From Ampullaceana balthica (Eukaryota; Mollusca; Gastropoda; Lymnaeidae), in NCBI GenBank assembly GCA_944989445.1, contig CALYLW010000498.1:366342-430341 (forward strand): DNA of 64,000 nucleotides. Reading direction: 5' to 3'. Each line of letters starts with the position of its first letter. Within the stretch, counting starts at the first letter, position 1. The notes beneath the pieces were generated by a model. That model was not told where the DNA came from and did no database searches. It saw only the letters and a program-made list of their open reading frames with translations. Shown here one piece after another: positions 44,520 to 57,689 of the stretch. Made by a program: the position numbers and the translations under genes.

Positions 44520-45055
44520 AATAATAATAAATAATAATAAATTGGTTATTTATATAGCGCTGTATCCCAGTAAGGAACTGGGCTCACAACGCTTTACATG
44601 AAAGAAATAACATACCTATAAGTATTAAATTAACATTCATATCATAACATACACAAAAATTACAGTACATTATACATAAGCTACGTTAATCATTTACAAG
44701 AAATTTTGTTTCATTAATTTTGAAAATAAATGTTGAAAAGATGTGTCTTAAGTGCAGTCTTGAAGGACTTGGTTGTTTTAATACTACGTATGTGTAATGG
44801 TAGAGAATTCCATTGTTTGGCTGCACAAAAAGAGAACGACCTTTCACCAAATGTTTTGGTCCGTCTCGTAGGAACAGAGAGAACGCGTGTGTCTGCAGAA
44901 GATCGTAGCTGGCGAGTGGGTGAGTAGACCGACAAAAGTTCAGTAAGATACAATGGGCATGAGTCCGAAAAGAAGTTGTGACAGAGAACGGCCAGTTTGT
45001 AATCAATACGGGCTTGTATAGACAGCCAATGAAGTGAGTGAAGAAGTGGAGCATA
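44520..45055 (-). mobile_element. 5'-truncated LINE 3' end, minus strand
   Basis: The same LINE family as at 30640-31327: a TTATTA-type tail at the low-coordinate end, AGCGCTGTATCCCAGTAAGG (the 3' UTR word in reverse), and an ORF2 tail open at 44714-44953 (LTELLSVYSPTRQLRSSADT, then FGERSFSFCAAKQWNSLPLH). Further N-terminal codons lie in another phase, indicating a frameshift near 44950. The copy is cut off at about 45055, next to the hAT remnant. Confidence 0.87.
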
Positions 45056-45147
45056 CTACCAATACTATGCTATCTGCCAGATTTAAATCAAGCCCCATAT
45101 ACCAACTTATGAGGTTAAAATACCAATGCCAGTCTGGCAACCAGATG

Positions 45148-45331
45148 TGGCTCTATTGTTGGCTGCATCGGGCTCTATTGTTGGCTGCATCTGGCTCTAT
45201 TGTTGGCTGCATCGGGCTCTATTGTTGGCTGCATCGGGCTCTATTGTTGGCTGCATCTGGCTCTATTGTTGGCTGCATCGGGCTCTATTGTTGGCTGCAT
45301 CGGGCTCTATTGTTGGCTGCATCGGGCTCTC
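45148..45331. repeat. 21-bp tandem repeat, about 9 copies
   Basis: The unit GGCTCTATTGTTGGCTGCATC (shown here as GGCTCTATTGTTGGCTGCAT plus C) repeats nine times with TCTG or TCGG at the joint. The hAT at 27.4 kb has a single copy at the equivalent place (GGCTCTATTGATAGCTGCAT). Confidence 0.95.
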
Positions 45332-45544
45332 AGACAAATGTTCCTTTTTATAAAATAAAACGTTTATTCAGACTTCTTTGATCTACATATTAATTGCAAA
45401 TTTAAAAAAACACCAGCATAACAATGTTATTGAAAAGAATTCAGAGACCAAATTATTGTACTTTTAGTGTTTAAATTACGCAAATTGCACACATTTTAAT
45501 TTACAGTACTTGAATTTTTAGTTTTAAACATAATGATAATGTAT

Positions 45545-46180
45545 GGCTCTCACAGAATTACTTTTCAAAGTACAATGTATGTGGTTTTGATGGGTCTCTC
45601 ATACAAAATATGGGGTGTTTATGGCTTTCTCAGACAAAATATGTGTTGTTTATGGCTCTCTCAGACAAAATATGTGGTGTTTATGGCTCTCTCAGACAAA
45701 ATGTGTGGTGTTTATGACTCTTTCAGACAAAATATGTGGTGTTTATGGCTCTCTCAAAATATGTGGTGTTTATGGCTCTCTCAGAAAAAATATGTGGTGT
45801 TTATGGCTCTCTCAGAAAAAATATGTGGTGTTTATGACTCTCTCAGACAAAATATGTGATGTTTATGGCTCTCTCATACAAAATATGGGGTGTTTATGGC
45901 TTTCTCAGACAAAATATGTGGTGTTTATGGCTCTCTCAGACAAAATGTGTGGTGTTTATGACTCTCAGACAAAATATGTGGTGTTTATGACTCTCAGACA
46001 AAATATGTGGTGTTTATGGCTCTCTCAGAAAAAATATGTGGTGTTTATGACTCTCTCAGACAAAATATGTGATGTTTATGGCTCTCTCAAAATATGTGGT
46101 GTTTATGACTCTCAGACAAAATATATGGTGTTTATGGCTCTCTCAAAATATGTGGTGTTTATGGTTCTCTCAGACAAAAT
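45545..46180. repeat. 31-bp tandem repeat with 21-, 27- and 31-bp variants, about 20 copies
   Basis: Units of the form TGGCTCTCTCAGACAAAATA followed by TGTGGTGTTTA repeat with deletions of CTCT or of CAGACA and with TGGC or TGAC changes. The phase changes leave long open frames (45533-45859 and 45615-46208) with a repeated CGVYGSL motif, which are artefacts. The hAT at 27.4 kb has only two to three such units. Confidence 0.93.
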
Positions 46181-46195
46181 GTTTCCCGACCCCTG

Positions 46196-47490
46196 CTCTA
46201 ACCTCTAACCTCTAAGCCAAAAATAAAGAATGATATCAACTTGAAACAATAAGACTTACTTCTCAAATGATAGTAACTAAGAACCTTTTTATTTCATATG
46301 CCAATATCATTAACTAACACATGTGATATGAGGTCAGCTTCATGGCTTTCTAGGAATGGTGACACCCAGTGGTGTTAGTGTTTCCCACCCCCACGCCACC
46401 CCCTAACCCCGCCCCCGACCTCTAACCCCGCCCAGCTTGGGTGGAAACCTGCTCTGGTTTAGAACTGTCCTGAACTCCTAGATCTATAATGTTACTTGGA
46501 TCTCTTGTGAAAACTACTTGGGCGAGAGCTCATATGGTGTGTGCCCCCTCCCCTACCTCTTGGATGGAAAGGTGTCGATCCCTGGTCCACCCCCCTCCAA
46601 GTTACGCTGCTGAACCTATGTATACCCGTAATGCCGACTCATAACGCCAAGCTGCATACAACACCTTCATTAACTTCATTTTCATTTATACCAGCCCCCC
46701 TGACTCCCTGTTGGTCTATTCCCATACTTTGTGACAAAGTCGATCACCACGGACAAACAACAGATACAGTCTAGTATTTAATAACAAATTAATAATTCAG
46801 ATCCTCATCTATTAACATCCCCGGGGACACCCCTTTTACCCCCACCCCCCAACCTTAACTCTCGGACAGTGCCTTGATCAAAGTGATGTTTTGCTTTGTG
46901 TTCAGGTCAGTGACGAGTTAAAAAAAGAGAGCCTATTATGTGGACGGGGGGGTGGCGGGTTGGGGTGAAAGCTAATACTAATAGCCCCGGTGTTTCGTAT
47001 TTTCTTTTTATAATTGTTATTTTTACATTTTCTTTAAAATGGTTCATATTTCCAGTTTCAGCGTGTTCTTGTGGAAAATTTTCTGTCCTCAAAATCATAT
47101 AAAGGAGAGGCGGGGATTTTTATGGCGCAGATGGTATAACGAAGAAGATACAATCGGAGTTGTGTGTGTGGGGGGGGGGCATAATACACAGACTGATTTG
47201 ATCACAACTTTATTTGTAGAGTTCTTTTTATTTACTAACTCGTCGGGAATAGTCAGGATCAGTGCTTAGTGGGTAGTGCCTGAGATTGTTACAACTTGAT
47301 ATCCATACTTCCATCTGCGAGAGCCAGGGGGGTTACGTATCCTACTCAGGAGGTAGAAGAAAGGTCATAAATATCGTTCAGAGGGTTAATTTGATCACAT
47401 GAAATTAAATCATAATTCTGAGTTGTTTAAGTTTGAGATTAACTTAAGGCTTTTAATTGATGGATATCGTTACATTATTCTCTACTCTGT
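46196..47490. other. spacer with a possible old hAT
   Basis: CAGTGGTGTTAGTGTTTCCC near 46369 and AGTTACGCTGCTG ending near 46612 could be the two ends of a decayed hAT-type element. Short open frames at 46541-46774 and 47039-47269 have no domain. G9 runs occur near 46950 and 47170. Confidence 0.35.
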
Positions 47491-50400
47491 GTAGTCCTGA
47501 GGTATCTCTTCTCAATATATCCCTGAGGTATCTCTTCTCAATATAGTCCTGAGGTATCTCTTCTCAGTATAGCCCTGAGGTATCTCTTCTCAATATAGCC
47601 CTGAGGTATCTCTTCTCAGTGTAGCCCGGAGTAATATCTTCTCATTATAGCCCTGAGGTATCTCTTCTCAGTGTAGCCCGGAGTAATATCTTCTCATTAT
47701 AGCCCTGAGGTATCTATCCTCAATATAGCCCTCAGGTATCTCTTCTCAGTATAGCCCTGAGGTATCTCTTCTCAATATAGCCCTGAGATATCTCTTCTCA
47801 GTGTAGCCCTGAGGTATATCTTCTTAGTGTAGCCCTGAGGTATATCTTCTCAGTGTAGCCCTGAGGTATCTCTTCTCAATATAGCCCTGAGGTATCTCTT
47901 CTCAGTGTAGCCCTGAGGTATCTCTTCTCAGTGTAGCCAGGAGTTATATCTTCTCAATATAGCCCTGAGGTATCTCTTCTCAATATAGCCCTGAGGTATC
48001 TCTTCTCAATATAGCCCTGAGGTATCTCTTCTCAGTGTAGCCCTGAGCTATCTCTTCTCAGTGTAGCCCGGAGTTATATCTTCTCAATATAGCCCTGAGG
48101 TATCTCTTCTCAGTATAGCCCTGAGGTATCTCTTCTCAGTATAGCCCTGAGGTATATCTTCTCAATATAGCCCTGAGGTATATCTTCTCAATATAGCCCT
48201 GAGGTATATCTTCTCAGTATAGCCCTGAGGTATATCTTCTCAATATAGTCCTGAGGTATATCTTCTCAATATAGTCCTGAGGTATATCTTCTCAATATAG
48301 TCCTGAGGTATATCTTCTCAATATAGCCCTGAGGTATATCTTCTCAGTATAGCCCTGAGGTATATCTTCTCAGTATAGCCCTGAGGTATCTTCTCAGTGT
48401 AGCCCTGATGTATCTCTTCTCAGTATAGCCCTGAGGTATCTCTTCTCAATATAGCCCTGAGGTATCTCTTCTCAATATAGCCCTGAGATATCTCTTCTCA
48501 GTGTAGCCCTGAGGTATATCTTCTCAGTGTAGCCCTGAGGTATATATTCTCAATATAGCCCTGAGGTATCTCTTCTCAATATAGCCCTGAGATATCTCTT
48601 CTCATTGTAGTCCTGAGGTATATCTTCTCAATATAGCCCTGAGGTATCTCTTCTCAGTGTAGTCCTGAGGTATCTCTTCTCAGTATAGACCTGAGGTATC
48701 TCTTCTCAATATAGTCCTGAGGTATATCTTCTCAGTATAGCCCTGAGGTATCTCTTCTCAATATAGCCCTGAGGTATCTCTTCTCAATATAGCCCTGAGT
48801 ATCTCTTCTCAGTATAGCCCTGAGATATCTCTTCTCAATATAGCCCTGAGGTATCTCTTCTCAATATAGCCCTGAGGTATCTCTTCTCAGTGTAGCCCTG
48901 AGGTATCTCTTCTCAATATAGCCCTGAGGTATCTCTTCTCAATATAGCCCTGAGGTATCTCTTCTCAGTATAGCCCTGAGGTATATCTTCTCAATATAGC
49001 CCTGAGGTATATCTTCTCAATATAGCCCTGAGGTATATCTTCTCAATATAGCCCTGAGGTATCTCTTCTCAATATAGCCCTGAGGTATATCTTCTCAGTA
49101 TAGCCCTGAGGTATATCTTCTCAATATAGCCCTGAGGTATATCTTCTCAATATAGCCCTGAGGTATATCTTCTCAATATAGCCCTGAGGTATCTCTTCTC
49201 AATATAGCCCTGAGGTATATCTTCTCAGTATAGCCCTGAGGTATATCTCTCATTAGCCCTGAGGTATCTCTTCTCAGTATAGCCCTGAGGTATCTCTTCT
49301 CAGTGTAGCCCTGAGGTATCTCTTCTCAATATAGCCCTGAGGTATCTCTTCTCAATATAGCCCTGAGGTATCTCTTCTCAATATAGCCCTGAGGTATCTC
49401 TTCTCAATATAGCCCTGAGGTATATCTTCTCAGTGTAGCCCTGAGGTATCTCTTCTCAATATAGCCCTGAGGTATCTCTTCTCAATATAGCCCTGAGGTA
49501 TATCTTCTCAGTATAGCCCTGAGGTATATCTTCTCAATATAGCCCTGAGGTATATCTTCTCAATATAGCCCTGAGGTATCTCTTCTCAATATAGCCCTGA
49601 GGTATATCTTCTCAATATAGCCCTGAGGTATATCTTCTCAATATAGCCCTGAGGTATATCTTCTCAGTATAGCCCTGAGGTATATCTTCTCAGTATAGCC
49701 CTGAGGTATCTCTTCTCAATATAGCCCTGAGGTATCTCTTCTCAATATAGCCCTGAGGTATCTCTTCTCATATAGCCCTGAGGTATATCTTCTCAGTATA
49801 GCCCTGAGGTATCTCTTCTCAGTATAGCCCTGAGGTATCTCTTCTCAGTATAGCCCTGAGGTATCTCTTCTCAATATAGCCCTGAGGTATCTCTTCTCAA
49901 TATAGCCCTGAGGTATATCTTCTCAGTATAGCCCTGAGGTATATCTTCTCAGTATAGCCCTGAGGTATCTCTTCTCAGTATAGCCCTGAGGTATCTCTTC
50001 TCAGTATAGCCCTGAGGTATCTCTTCTCAATATAGCCCTGAGGTATCTCTTCTCAATATAGCCCTGAGGTATATCTTCTCAATATAGCCCTGAGGTATCT
50101 CTTCTCAATATAGCCCTGAGGTATCTCTTCTCAGTATAGCCCTGAGGTATCTCTTCTCAATATAGCCCTGAGGTATCTCTTCTCAATATAGCCCTGAGGT
50201 ATCTCTTCTCAATATAGCCCTGAGGTATCTCTTCTCAATATAGCCCTGAGGTATATCTTCTCAGTATAGCCCTGAGGTATCTCTTCTCAATATAGCCCTG
50301 AGGTATCTCTTCTCAATATAGCCCTGAGGTATCTCTTCTCAATATAGCCCTGAGGTATATCTTCTCAATATAGCCCTGAGGTATCTCTTCTCAATATAGC

Positions 50401-53400
50401 CCTGAGGTATCTCTTCTCAATATAGCCCTGAGGTATCTCTTCTCAGTATAGCCCTGAGGTATATCTTCTCAATATAGCCCTGAGGTATCTCTTCTCAATA
50501 TAGCCCTGAGGTATATCTTCTCAGTATAGCCCTGAGGTATATCTTCTCAATATAGCCCTGAGGTATATCTTCTCAGTATAGCCCTGAGGTATATCTTCTC
50601 ATATAGCCCTGAGGTATATCTTCTCAGTATAGCCCTGAGGTATATCTTCTCAGTGTAGCCCTGAGGTATATCTTCTCAATATAGCCCTGAGGTATCTCTT
50701 CTCAGTGTAGCCCTGAGGTATCTCTTCTCAATATAGCCCTGAGGTATATCTTCTCAATATAGCCCTGAGGTATATCTTCTCAATATAGCCCTGAGGTATA
50801 TCTTCTCAATATAGCCCTGAGGTATATCTTCTCAGTATAGCCCTGAGGTATCTCTTCTCAATATAGCCCTGAGGTATCTCTTCTCAATATAGCCCTGAGG
50901 TATATCTTCTCAGTATAGCCCTGAGGTATCTCTTCTCAGTATAGTCCTGAGGTATATCTTCTCAATATAGCCCTGAGGTATATCTTCTCAATATAGCCCT
51001 GAGGTATCTCTTCTCAGTATAGCCTGAGGTATCTCTTCTCAATATAGCCCTGAGGTATATCTTCTCAGTATAGCCCTGAGGTATCTCTTCTCAATATAGC
51101 CCTGAGGTATCTCTTCTCAATATAGCCCTGAGGTATATCTTCTCAGTATAGCCCTGAGGTATCTCTTCTCAATATAGCCCTGAGGTATCTCTTCTCAATA
51201 TAGCCCTGAGGTATCTCTTCTCAATATAGCCCTGAGGTATCTCTTCTCAATATAGCCCTGAGGTATCTCTTCTCAGTGTAGCCCTGAGGTATATCTTCTC
51301 AATATAGCCCTGAGGTATCTCTTCTCAATATAGCCCTGAGGTATCTCTTCTCAGTTAGCCCTGAGGTATATCTTCTCAGTATAGCCCTGAGGTATATCTT
51401 CTCAATATAGCCCTGAGGTATCTCTTCTCAGTGTAGCCCTGAGGTATATCTTCTCAGTATAGCCCTGAGGTATATCTTCTCAGTATAGCCCTGAGGTATC
51501 TCTTCTCAGTATAGCCCTGAGGTATCTCTTCTCAGTATAGCCCTGAGGTATATCTTCTCAATATAGCCCTGAGGTATATCTTCTCATGTAGCCCTGAGGT
51601 ATATCTTCTCAATATAGCCCTGAGGTATATCTTCTCAATATAGCCCTGAGGTATATCTTCTCAGTATAGCCCTGAGGTATCTCTTCTCAATATAGCCCTG
51701 AGGTATATCTTCTCAGTATAGCCCTGAGGTATATCTTCTCAATATAGCCCTGAGGTATCTCTTCTCAATATAGCCCTGAGGTATCTCTTCTCAATATAGC
51801 CCTGAGGTATATCTTCTCAGTATAGCCCTGAGGTATCTCTTCTCAATATAGCCCTGAGGTATCTCTTCTCAATATAGCCCTGAGGTATCTCTTCTCAATA
51901 TAGCCCTGAGGTATCTCTTCTCAATATAGCCCTGAGGTATCTCTTCTCAGTGTAGCCCTGAGGTATCTCTTCTCAATATAGCCCTGAGGTATCTCTTCTC
52001 AATATAGCCCTGAGTATATCTTCTCAATATAGCCCTGAGGTATATCTTCTCAATATAGCCCTGAGGTATATCTTCTCAATATAGCCCTGAGGTATATCTT
52101 CTCAGTATAGCCCTGAGGTATCTCTTCTCAATATAGCCCTGAGGTATATCTTCTCAGTATAGCCCTGAGGTATCTCTTCTCAATATAGCCCTGAGGTATC
52201 TCTTCTCAGTATAGCCCTGAGGTATCTCTTCTCAATATAGCCCTGAGGTATATCTTCTCAATAACCCTGAGTATCTCTTCTCAGTATAGCCCTGAGGTAT
52301 ATCTTCTCAATATAGCCCTGAGGTATATCTTCTCAGTATAGCCCTGAGGTATATCTTCTCAGTGTAGCCCTGAGGTATCTCTTCTCAATATAGCCCTGAG
52401 GTATCTCTTCTCAATATAGCCCTGAGGTATCTCTTCTCAATATAGCCCTGAGGTATCTCTTCTCAGTATAGCCCTGAGGTATCTCTTCTCAGTATAGCCC
52501 TGAGGTATCTCTTCTCAGTATAGCCCTGAGGTATCTCTTCTCAGTATAGCCCTGAGGTATCTCTTCTCAGTATAGCCCTGAGGTATCTCTTCTCAATATA
52601 GCCCTGAGGTATCTCTTCTCAGTGTAGTCCTGAGGTATATCTTCTCAATATAGCCCTGAGGTATCTCTTCTCAGTGTAGCCCTGAGGTATCTCTTCTCAG
52701 TATAGCCCTGAGGTATCTCTTCTCAGTATAGCCCTGAGGTATCTCTTCTCAATATAGCCCTGAGGTATCTCTTCTCAGTATAGCCCTGAGGTATCTCTTC
52801 TCAATATAGCCCTGAGGTATATCTTCTCATGTAGCCCTGAGGTATCTCTTCTCAATATAGCCCTGAGGTATCTCTTCTCAGTATAGCCCTGAGGTATCTC
52901 TTCTCAATATAGCCCTGAGGTATATCTTCTCAGTATAGCCCTGAGGTATCTCTTCTCAATATAGCCCTGAGGTATCTCTTCTCAGTATAGCCCTGAGGTA
53001 TATCTTCTCAGTATAGCCCTGAGGTATATCTTCTCAATATAGCCCTGAGGTATATCTTCTCAGTATAGCCCTGAGGTATCTCTTCTCAATATAGCCCTGA
53101 GGTATCTCTTCTCAGTGTAGCCCTGAGGTATCTCTTCTCAATATAGCCCTGAGGTATATCTTCTCAATATAGCCCTGAGGTATATCTTCTCAATATAGCC
53201 CTGAGGTATATCTTCTCAATATAGCCCTGAGGTATCTCTTCTCAGTATAGCCCTGAGGTATCTCTTCTCAGTATAGCCCTGAGGTATCTCTTCTCAATAT
53301 AGCCCTGAGGTATCTCTTCTCAGTATAGCCCTGAGGTATCTCTTCTCATGTAGTCCTGAGGTATATCTTCTCAGTATAGCCCTGAGGTATATCTTCTCAG

Positions 53401-55415
53401 TGTAGCCCTGAGGTATCTCTTCTCAATATAGCCCTGAGGTATCTCTTCTCAATATAGCCCTGAGGTATCTCTTCTCAATATAGCCCTGAGGTATATCTTC
53501 TCAGTATAGCCCTGAGGTATATCTTCTCAATATAGCCCTGAGGTATCTCTTCTCAGTATAGCCCTGAGGTATCTCTTCTCAATATAGCCCTGAGGTATAT
53601 CTTCTCAATATAGCCCTGAGGTATCTCTTCTCAATATAGCCCTGAGGTATCTCTTCTCAATATAGCCCTGAGGTATATCTTCTCAGTATAGCCCTGAGGT
53701 ATCTCTTCTCAATATAGCCCTGAGGTATCTCTTCTCAATATAGCCCTGAGGTATATCTTCTCAGTATAGCCCTGAGGTATCTCTTCTCAATATAGCCCTG
53801 AGGTATCTCTTCTCAGTATAGCCCTGAGGTATATCTTCTCAATATAGCCCTGAGGTATATCTTCTCAATATAGCCCTGAGGTATATCTTCTCAGTATAGC
53901 CCTGAGGTATCTCTTCTCATATAGCCCTGAGGTATCTCTCATGCCTGAGGTATCTCTTCTCAATATAGCCCTGAGGTATCTCTTCTCAATATAGCCCTGA
54001 GGTATATCTTCTCAGTATAGCCCTGAGGTATATCTTCTCAGTATAGCCCTGAGGTATCTCTTCTCAATATAGCCCTGAGGTATCTCTTCTCAATATAGCC
54101 CTGAGGTATCTCTTCTCAATATAGCCCTGAGGTATATCTTCTCAATATAGCCCTGAGGTATCTCTTCTCAGTGTAGCCCTGAGGTATCTCTTCTCAATAT
54201 AGCCCTGAGGTATCTCTTCTCAATATAGCCCTGAGGTATCTCTTCTCAGTGTAGCCCTGAGGTATCTCTTCTCAGTATAGTCCTGAGGTATCTCTTCTCA
54301 ATATAGCCCTGAGGTATCTCTTCTCAGTGTAGCCCTGAGGTATCTCTTCTCAATATAGCCCTGAGGTATCTCTTCTCAGTATAGCCCTGAGGTATCTCTT
54401 CTCAGTGTAGCCCTGAGGTATCTCTTCTCATGTAGCCCTGAGGTATCTCTTCTCAATATAGCCCTGAGGTATCTCTTCTCAGTGTAGCCCTGAGGTATCT
54501 CTTCTCAATATAGCCCTGAGGTATCTCTTCTCAGTGTAGCCCTGAGGTATCTCTTCTCAGTGTAGCCCTGAGGTATCTCTTCTCAATATAGCCCTGAGGT
54601 ATCTCTTCTCAGTGTAGCCCTGAGGTATCTCTTCTCAATATAGCCCTGAGGTATCTCTTCTCAATATAGCCCTGAGGTATCTCTTCTCAGTATAGCCCTG
54701 AGGTATATCTTCTCAGTATAGCCCTGAGGTATCTCTTCTCAATATAGCCCTGAGGTATACTCTTCTCAGTGTAGCCCTGAGGTATCTCTTCTCAATATAG
54801 CCCTGAGGTATCTCTTCTCAATATAGCCCTGAGGTATCTCTTCTCAGTGTAGCCCTGAGGTATCTCTTCTCAGTGTAGCCCTGAGGTATCTCTTCTCATA
54901 TAGTCCCTGAGGTATTTCTTCTCAGTGTAATCCTGAGGTATCTCTTCTCAATATAGCCCTGAGGTATCTCTTCTCAGTGTAGCCCTGAGGGTATCTCTTC
55001 TCAGTGTACACTGAGCTATCTCTTCTCAGTGTAGCCCTGAGTTATCTTTTCTCAATATAGCCCTGAGGTATCTCTTCTCAGTGTAGCCCTGAGGTATCTC
55101 TTCTCAATATAGTCCTGAGGTATCTGTTCTTAAAATAGCCCTGAGTTATCTCTTCTCAGTATAGTCCCGAATTATCTCTACTCATTGTAATCCTGAGGTA
55201 TTCTCTTCTCAGTGTAGCCCTGATGTATCTCTTCTCAGTGTAGCCCTGAGATTCTCTTCTCAATATAGCCTGAGGTATATCTTCTCAGTATAGTCCTGAG
55301 GTATATCTTCTCAGTATAGCCCTGAGGTATCTCTTCTCAGTGTAGCCCTGAGGTATCTCTTCTCAGTGTAGCCCTGAGGTATATCTTCTCAATATAGCCC
55401 TGAGGTATATCTTCT

Positions 55416-56690
55416 CAGTAAAGCCCTGAGGTATCTCTTCACAGTGTAGCCCTGAGGTATATCTTCTCAATATAGCCCTGAGATATCTCTTCTCAATATA
55501 GCCCTGATGTATCTCTTCTCAGTGTAGCCCAGAGGTATATCTTCTCAATATAGCCATGAGGTATATCTTCTCAATATAGCCCTGAGGTATCTCTTCTCAA
55601 TATAGCCCTGAGGTATATCTTCTCAATATAGCCCTGAGGTATATCTTCTCAGTGTAGCCCTGAGGTATCTCTTCTCAGTGTAGTCCTGAGGTATGTCTTC
55701 TCAGTATAGCCCTGAGGTATCTCTTCTCAATATAGCCCTGAGGTATCTCTTCTCAGTATAGCCCTGAGGTATATCTTCTCAGTGTAGCCCTGAGGTATAT
55801 CTTCTCAATATAGCCCTGAGGTATATCTGCTCAATATAGCTCTGAGTTATCTCTTCTCAGTATAGTCCCTGAGTTATCTCTTCTCATTGTAATCCTGAGG
55901 TATTCTCTTCTCAGTGTAGCCCTGAGGTATCCTCAATATAGCCCTGATGTATATCTTTTCAGTATAGCCCTGAGGTATCTCTTCTTAGTGGACCCCTGAG
56001 GTATATCTTCTCAGTGTAGCCTAAGATATCTCTTCTCAGTCTAGCCTGAGGTATATCTTCTCAGTGTAGCCCTGAGTTATCTCTTCTCAGTGCAGTCCTG
56101 AGGTATCTCTTTCTCAGTATAGCCATGAGGTATCTCTTCTCAGTATAGCCCTGAGGTATCTCTTCTCAGTGTAGCCCTGAGGTATCTCTTCTCAGTAAAG
56201 CCCTGAGGTATCTCTTCACAGTGTAGCCCTGAGGTATATCTTCTCAATATAGCCCTGAGATATCTCTTCTCAATATAGCCCTGATGTATCTCTTCTCAGT
56301 GTAGCCCAGAGGTAAATCTTCTCAATATAGCCATGAGGTATATCTTCTCAATATAGCCCTGAGGTATCTCTTCTCAATATAGCCCTGAGGTATATCTTCT
56401 CAATATAGCCCTGAGGTATATCTTCTCAGTGTAGCCCTGAGGTATCTCTTCTCAGTGTAGTCCCTGAGGTATATCTTCTCAGTATAGCCCTGAGGTATCT
56501 CTTCTCAATATAGCCCTGAGGTATCTCTTCTCAGTATAGCCCTGAGGTATATCTTCTCAGTGTAGCCCTGAGGTATATCTTCTCAATATAGCCCTGAGGT
56601 ATATCTGCTCCAAATAGCTCTGAGTTATCTCTTCTCAGTATAGTCCTGATTATCTCTTCTCATGTAATCCTGAGGTATCTCTTCTCAGTG
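55416..56690. repeat. higher-order duplication with about 777-bp offset
   Basis: The marker CAGTAAAGCCCTGAGG occurs at 55416 and 56193, followed in both by TCTTCACAGTG, AGCCCAGAGGTA, AGCCATGAGG and GTATATCTGCTC (55821 and 56600). About 0.5 kb is shared in the same order with only scattered differences, showing block duplication of roughly 30 units. Confidence 0.88.
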
Positions 56691-57689
56691 TAGCCCTGAG
56701 GTATTCTCTTCTCAGTGTAGCCCTGAGGTATCTCTTCTCAATATAGCCCTGAGTTATCTCTTCTCAGTGTAGCCCTGAGTTATGTCTTCTCAGTGTAGCC
56801 CTGAGTTATCTCTTCTCATTATAACCCTGGGGTATCTCTTCTCAGTGTAACCCTGAGATATCTCTTCTCAATATAGTCCTGAGGTATATCTTCTCAATAT
56901 AGCCCTGAGGTATCTGTTCCCAAAACCCTGAGTTCTCTTCTCAGTGTAGCCCCGAGTTATCTCTCCTCAGTGTAGCCCTGAGTTATCTCTTCTCATTATA
57001 ACCCTGAGGTATCTCTTCTCAGTGTAGCCCTGAGGTATATCTTCTCAATATAGCCCTGAGGTATCTCTTCTCATTATTGTCCTGAGGTATATCTTCTCAA
57101 TATAGCCCTGAGGTATATCTTCTCAATATAGCCCTGAGTTATCTCTTCTCAGTATAGTCCCTGAGTTATCTCTTCTCATTGTATCCTGAGGTATTCTCTT
57201 CTCAGTGTAGCCCTGAGGTATCCTCAATATAGCCCTGAGGTATCTCTTCTCAATATAGCCCTGAGGTATCTCTTCTCAGTATAGACCCTGAGGTATATCT
57301 TCTCAGTATAGCCCTGAGGTATCTCTTCTCAATATAGCCCTGAGGTATATCTTCTCAATATAGCCCTGAGGTATCTCTTCTCAATATAGCCCTGAGGTAT
57401 CTCTTCTCAATATAGCCCTGAGGTATCTCTTCTCAATATAGCCCTGAGGTATCTCTTCTCAATATAGCCCTGAGGTATCTCTTCTCAGTGTAGCCCTGAG
57501 GTATATCTTCTCAATATAGCCCTGAGGTATCTCTTCTCAATATAGCCCTGAGGTATCTCTTCTCAGTGTAGTCCTGAGGTATATCTTCTCAGTGTAGTCC
57601 TGAGGTATATCTTCTCAGTGTATCCTGAGGTATATCTTCTCAGTGTAGTCCTGAGGTATATCTTCTCAGTGTAGCCCTGAGGTATTTCT

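Larger units (their letters stand above)
45130..46195. mobile_element. hAT remnant, same family as 27416-29785, with expanded arrays
   Basis: The right end, whose complement is CAGGGGTCGGGAAACATTTT, and the internal words GACAAATGTTC, AAACGTTTATTCAGACT, ATCTACATATTAATTGCA and TTAAACATAATG match the hAT at 27.4 kb in order. The left terminus (CAGTCTGGCAACCAGATG) is diverged. The ~503-bp array of the other copy is absent, while both subterminal repeats are expanded. No 8-bp TSD is readable. Confidence 0.85.

Noticed and set aside
45533..46208. Long frames with CGVYGSL repeats
   Set aside because: They are produced by the expanded hAT subterminal repeat and change phase with 21-, 27- and 31-bp units.
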